A DNA stretch of 64,000 bases from Epiperipatus broadwayi. Its lineage: Eukaryota; Onychophora; Udeonychophora; Euonychophora; Peripatidae. Of this stretch, positions 60,755 through 64,000 are shown in pieces. The DNA is taken from the NCBI GenBank assembly GCA_028023455.1, contig JAQFVV010000050.1:1506411-1570410 (forward strand), written 5' to 3'. Under the pieces are notes generated by a model. It made no database searches, had not been told where the DNA came from, and saw only the letters and a list, made by a program, of their open reading frames with translations. The translations under genes and the position numbers were made by a program. Position 1 is the first letter of the stretch. Each line of letters begins with the position of its first letter.

Positions 60755-61262
60755 AATTATAGAGGATTTGAACACAGACTTTCAGGCTCCCTTTAGTCAT
60801 TCGCGCCATCTTATACAACTGATCCACATGATCACACACATGTGAAAAAGATAAATGATCTCCAACATATGTATTTCGTGCTTAACTAGCACTCACCAGT
60901 TGGTCCAGATAGTTATCTCCCACACACATATATATAATCAGTACTCGTTTATATTAAGATAGCAAATCTTCAAACTTTAATAGACAAGTTTCAATATACT
61001 CCACTCCCCCAACTCTTCAGTTATCCATAACACTGAAAATATGATGATGGAATGCCCAAATAATGATCTGGACCAGCTGGTAAGTGCTGGTTCAGCATGA
61101 AATACGTATAGGGAAAATCATTTACCTTTATTATGTGTGTGGTCATATGTGTCAGTTGAATGAGGTAGATTGATAGTTGAAGGGTATTTAAAAATCTGTG
61201 TTCAAATCCTCTGCAATTACATCTAATCTCCAAGTATATTGAATTACACTTGTACTTTAAGT
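60755..61262. mobile_element. Foldback C, copy C2
   Basis: Arms about 60760-61035 and about 61040-61225 are diverged reverse complements, e.g. AGATAAATGATCTCCAACAT against its counterpart near 61118. Both ends carry B-box-like sequence: GGATTTGAACACAG (60764-60777) and CTGTGTTCAAATCC (61195-61208). The centre is shorter than in C1. Confidence 0.8.
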
Positions 61263-61402
61263 ACATATTTAAACTGTTGCTTTTTTCAATTATATTTTAA
61301 CAAATATGAGTTAGTTATTAAGTTTAAAAAAATTAATAAATTGATTTTAAATTCCATTCAGAAGGTTTATTTCAATTTTTTTTTTACTTATAACATTTAA
61401 AC

Positions 61403-61573
61403 ATAAGCCAATAAACATCACACGACCATCTCCTCTTATGGGGATTTTATACACAAGCCTTCTGGCATCCATTGATTACTCTAGCTTGCTGTGTGCGGTA
61501 AGTTTTGCCTGTTTTAACAACTGTTATATACAAGCATAAGAGGAGATGGTCAAGTGATGTTTATTGGCTTAAA
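61403..61573. mobile_element. Family A deletion derivative (A10a), about 170 bp
   Basis: Ends are 37-bp inverted repeats: TAAGCCAATAAACATCAC inward to CTCTTATG, and CATAAGAGGAGATGGTC outward to GTTTATTGGCTTA. Only one inner arm (GATTTTATACACAAGCC to GTTTTAACAACTGTTATA) is kept and the ribozyme is gone. It defines the true termini of family A. Confidence 0.85.
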
Positions 61574-61599
61574 AACAATCCTGCCTAATAGGATAGTGG

Positions 61600-61985
61600 T
61601 GGCTATGGTTGTAAAGGAACTAAAGACACCAAAATGTATAGGTACTGAACTGGGTTCAGACCATATGACTATATAGGCTAATGGGCTTGGATTGAAAACA
61701 TTAAGGTGTTTTCAATTTAAGACTCATAGTTGTGTAGTTAAATGGAGATAAACGGTGATTACTGGAGGGTTGCATTAGATCCTAAGATCTAGATGCAGTG
61801 CTCTTGGATCAATGGCTCCTCACTGATGAAGGCCATAAGCCAGAAATTAGTCTGGGGATATTGGATGAGTAGGCACTAGATGGGAATTTATGCACAAGCC
61901 TTCTGGCATCCATTGATTACTCTAGCTTGATGTGTTTGGCAATATATATATATATAGTGAGTTTTGCCTGTTTTAACATTTAAAC
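61600..61985 (+). mobile_element. Family A half-element (A10b)
   Basis: Centre plus right arm of the first subfamily. It starts with sequence homologous to the centre of A2 and includes CTGGGTTCAGACC (B-box-like), then the ribozyme and the outer arm to GAGTTTTGCCTGTTTTAAC. The left arm is absent. Confidence 0.8.
61808..61866 (+). ncRNA. Hammerhead ribozyme (A10b)
   Basis: CTGATGA 61823-61829, stem II GGC/GCC around CATAA, GAAA 61843-61846, TTAGTC with GTC at 61850-61852, stem I TCCTCA/TGGGGA. The outer pairing is partly lost (ATCAAT against TTGGAT). Confidence 0.7.
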
Positions 61986-63329
61986 ATGTCACACTTGAAT
62001 CATTTTTGTAGCTTGTTAATAGTCAGCAAATTTATTTGGGAAAAATTATAAATAATTTTGTCACAAAATTTTTTTTTTTTTAAATAACACTAATAAAAAA
62101 AAACCCCACTAGAAATATTAAATACGATTGCTTCTTTTCAGCCATTTTGTTTTAGACATTTATTGTAGAGTCCCTGAAACTGTATAATTAAAAAAAATGT
62201 TACCAGTATTGGTTTACTGGATTATACAGAAGTATCAAAAAAGGAATCATCAAGGTGCACTTTATGCTTAACAACATTTATCAGTTGGTCTAGATAACAA
62301 ACTCCTATACATCTTTGTCTTAAGTGAATTTAAAATTGCTAGATCAGCAAATAATGGAGGGAGGGGGGACTTATGTCTTTTTTATCTATGATAATCCATA
62401 TGTTCTTGCATGACATTACACAGGGAAAAATGGAGATGAAGTTAAATTATTACAAGTGGTGAAGTTGACTTATTTCAAGTGCTTATACTATTCATTACTG
62501 AATTTTTTAGAGTTAATGAAGTCCATATTGTGAAAATACTTTCATGCCTATAATTCAAATTGTAATATTCCAAATATTTAGCTACATACCTAAAAATATG
62601 TCAAATTATTACTTTAAAAATTTGTATGACTTGCAATGATGCTATATTGATAAGGTTCTGGAGCTCAAACAATGGATCATGGACCATGATGTGCTATTCT
62701 AGTATTTGACATTTTCAGCAATACACCATTCAATTTTATTCATCTGATCATTATGTGTATATATATATAATGAAAAAGTTAGTCATAAACAATTTACATA
62801 ACAATGGTGTGAATTATTTAATGCATAATGAATATGAAGATGTCATCAAATTTGGGATCAAAACATAAGCAAAAAAGCTTATCTTGTCACCACCACATGA
62901 TTGCCATTTCATGATCTTTCATAGACAATATGTCCTTATAATTTATTTAAAGGCATAAAGAATGGAATAGCTCACATGTTTTATAAGTGTGTAGTGTATG
63001 CAAATATAAGTTGACAAAGCAATATATTATAATTATCATCTTCCTTATCTATGATATTAATATAATTTAATAACACATATTCATATAAATTGGTGAACGA
63101 ATGAAATTGATGTCAAATCTTCAAATTGTCATCTAAAAATTATATATATTGTCAGTTACTATAAGAAAAAATAATCTATCTCATCAGACAATTACAGTCT
63201 AAATAATATTTGGTCAACTACATGAGTGAAGCCAATTCTACATCAAACATATAAACTTTATTTCTGTCTAGCATTTTAATATGATCTATATGATGTTAGA
63301 ATTTGAATTTCTTAATTTAGTAGATTTTG
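61986..63329. other. Mostly anonymous sequence with a foldback C fragment
   Basis: About 62230-62330 matches part of a foldback C arm (TATGCTTAACAACATTTATC, AGTTGGTCTAGATAAC). T and A runs at 62069 and 62096. No gene seen. Confidence 0.4.
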
Positions 63330-64000
63330 TTTAATTAATAGAGGACTATTACAAATGGAACCTGAAAATAAATATAACAAAAAGTAAAATAGGTATTGGG
63401 GGAATACAATTAGATATAATATTCAAAGATAAAGAATAAATAGAACAATGTGAGGAATATATGTTATGATCATAATACAATGAGGAATGGCAGCTGAAGC
63501 TATAAGAAAGAAACATACTTAACAGAATGAATATAGTAATGATAAATGGGATATTGTCGGTTCAAAACCTATTAAAAATAAATAAAAAATGAATTTATGA
63601 CATATAATGAAAAATATCATATGACATGGAAGTGATGATTGGTAGAGAAGGAAAACAACTGGCAGAAAAACAGTAATTACAAAATGAATTGTCAGGGAAG
63701 ATCTATGGAAATGTTAAGAGGAAAATTCATAAGCATTAAAATAATATGATAAATAATCAATATTGAACACACTATAATAAGTAAAATTTGAATGAGATAA
63801 TTGGAATGGTATGACGAGATAATTGGAATGCTATAAATATATACAGAGAAAGTTTCAGGAAAGATTATACCAAAACAAATACTAAACATGATCTTATTAG
63901 AAAAAAAGATCATTTAAAAGTAAAATTTAAAAAAATAAACAGAGAAATTAGAGAGAGAGATAGAGAAATTTGCTGAAAGATTTACAGACAGAAAGGCATG
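63330..64000 (+). pseudogene. Decayed LINE reverse transcriptase C-terminal region, runs to window end
   Basis: Frames give YKWNLKINITKSKIGIGGIQ (from about 63348), matching the post-YADD block 'GL.IN..KTK....G' of non-LTR RTs, then DIIFKDKExIEQCEEYM (about 63415-63460), and after frame breaks SVQNLLKINK (about 63560) and EGKQLAEKQ (about 63648). The catalytic YxDD is not visible upstream. Stops are frequent. It is a relic of a LINE different from those above, cut by the window edge. Confidence 0.55.

Overview
This window looks like AT-rich, repeat-saturated nuclear DNA from an animal, probably an invertebrate. The evidence is long AT microsatellites, decayed RTE/BovB-type LINEs, Penelope-like elements (PLEs) with GIY-YIG endonuclease domains, a mariner-type transposon with a DUF4817-like helix-turn-helix, tRNA-derived SINEs and many foldback repeats. 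I cannot name the species. I found no convincing host protein-coding exon. Nearly every short open frame is chance or transposon debris, so the window is best read as intergenic or intronic.

Layout. 0-7 kb: decayed LINEs, one with a SINE nested in it. 7-18 kb: SINEs, RTE 3' ends, the first copies of a foldback family (family A) and a long AT run. 18.8-24.5 kb: a palindrome with arms of roughly 2.5 kb. One arm holds a 152-unit perfect TAA microsatellite; the other holds a later family A insertion with a 14-bp target-site duplication (TSD), and the opposite arm preserves the matching empty site. 25-36 kb: foldback families F, B, A and C, an internally deleted mariner and a PLE remnant between inverted repeats. 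36-48 kb: a foldback C, two PLEs of one family (P1), a head-to-head inverted PLE of another family (P2), a decayed LINE and a polyadenylated retro-fragment. 48.8-52.3 kb: a nearly full-length RTE LINE of about 3.5 kb between perfect 16-bp TSDs, with all catalytic motifs but several frameshifts. 53-64 kb: an inverted pair of PLE terminal repeats, LINE remnants, four family A loci, a second foldback C and a CpG-retaining unique segment at about 59.1-60.1 kb with promoter-like motifs.

Main observation. Four otherwise unrelated families (A, B, P2, P3) are built as two inverted copies of a terminal module. In A, P2 and P3 both arms carry a type I hammerhead ribozyme motif reading outward from the centre (CUGANGA, stem II, GAAA, short stem III, NUH). 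In B this is clear at one locus. Several copies keep every core residue and a paired stem I: 58252-58310 (-), 58498-58556 (+), 13564-13622 (+), 61808-61866 (+), 55683-55724 (-), 29093-29134 (+) and 39332-39376 (-). P2 modules also carry a tRNA-like RNA polymerase III promoter just upstream of the ribozyme. Hammerheads are known from PLE terminal repeats and retrozymes. The paired, outward-facing arrangement and the large number of copies here are what deserve follow-up.
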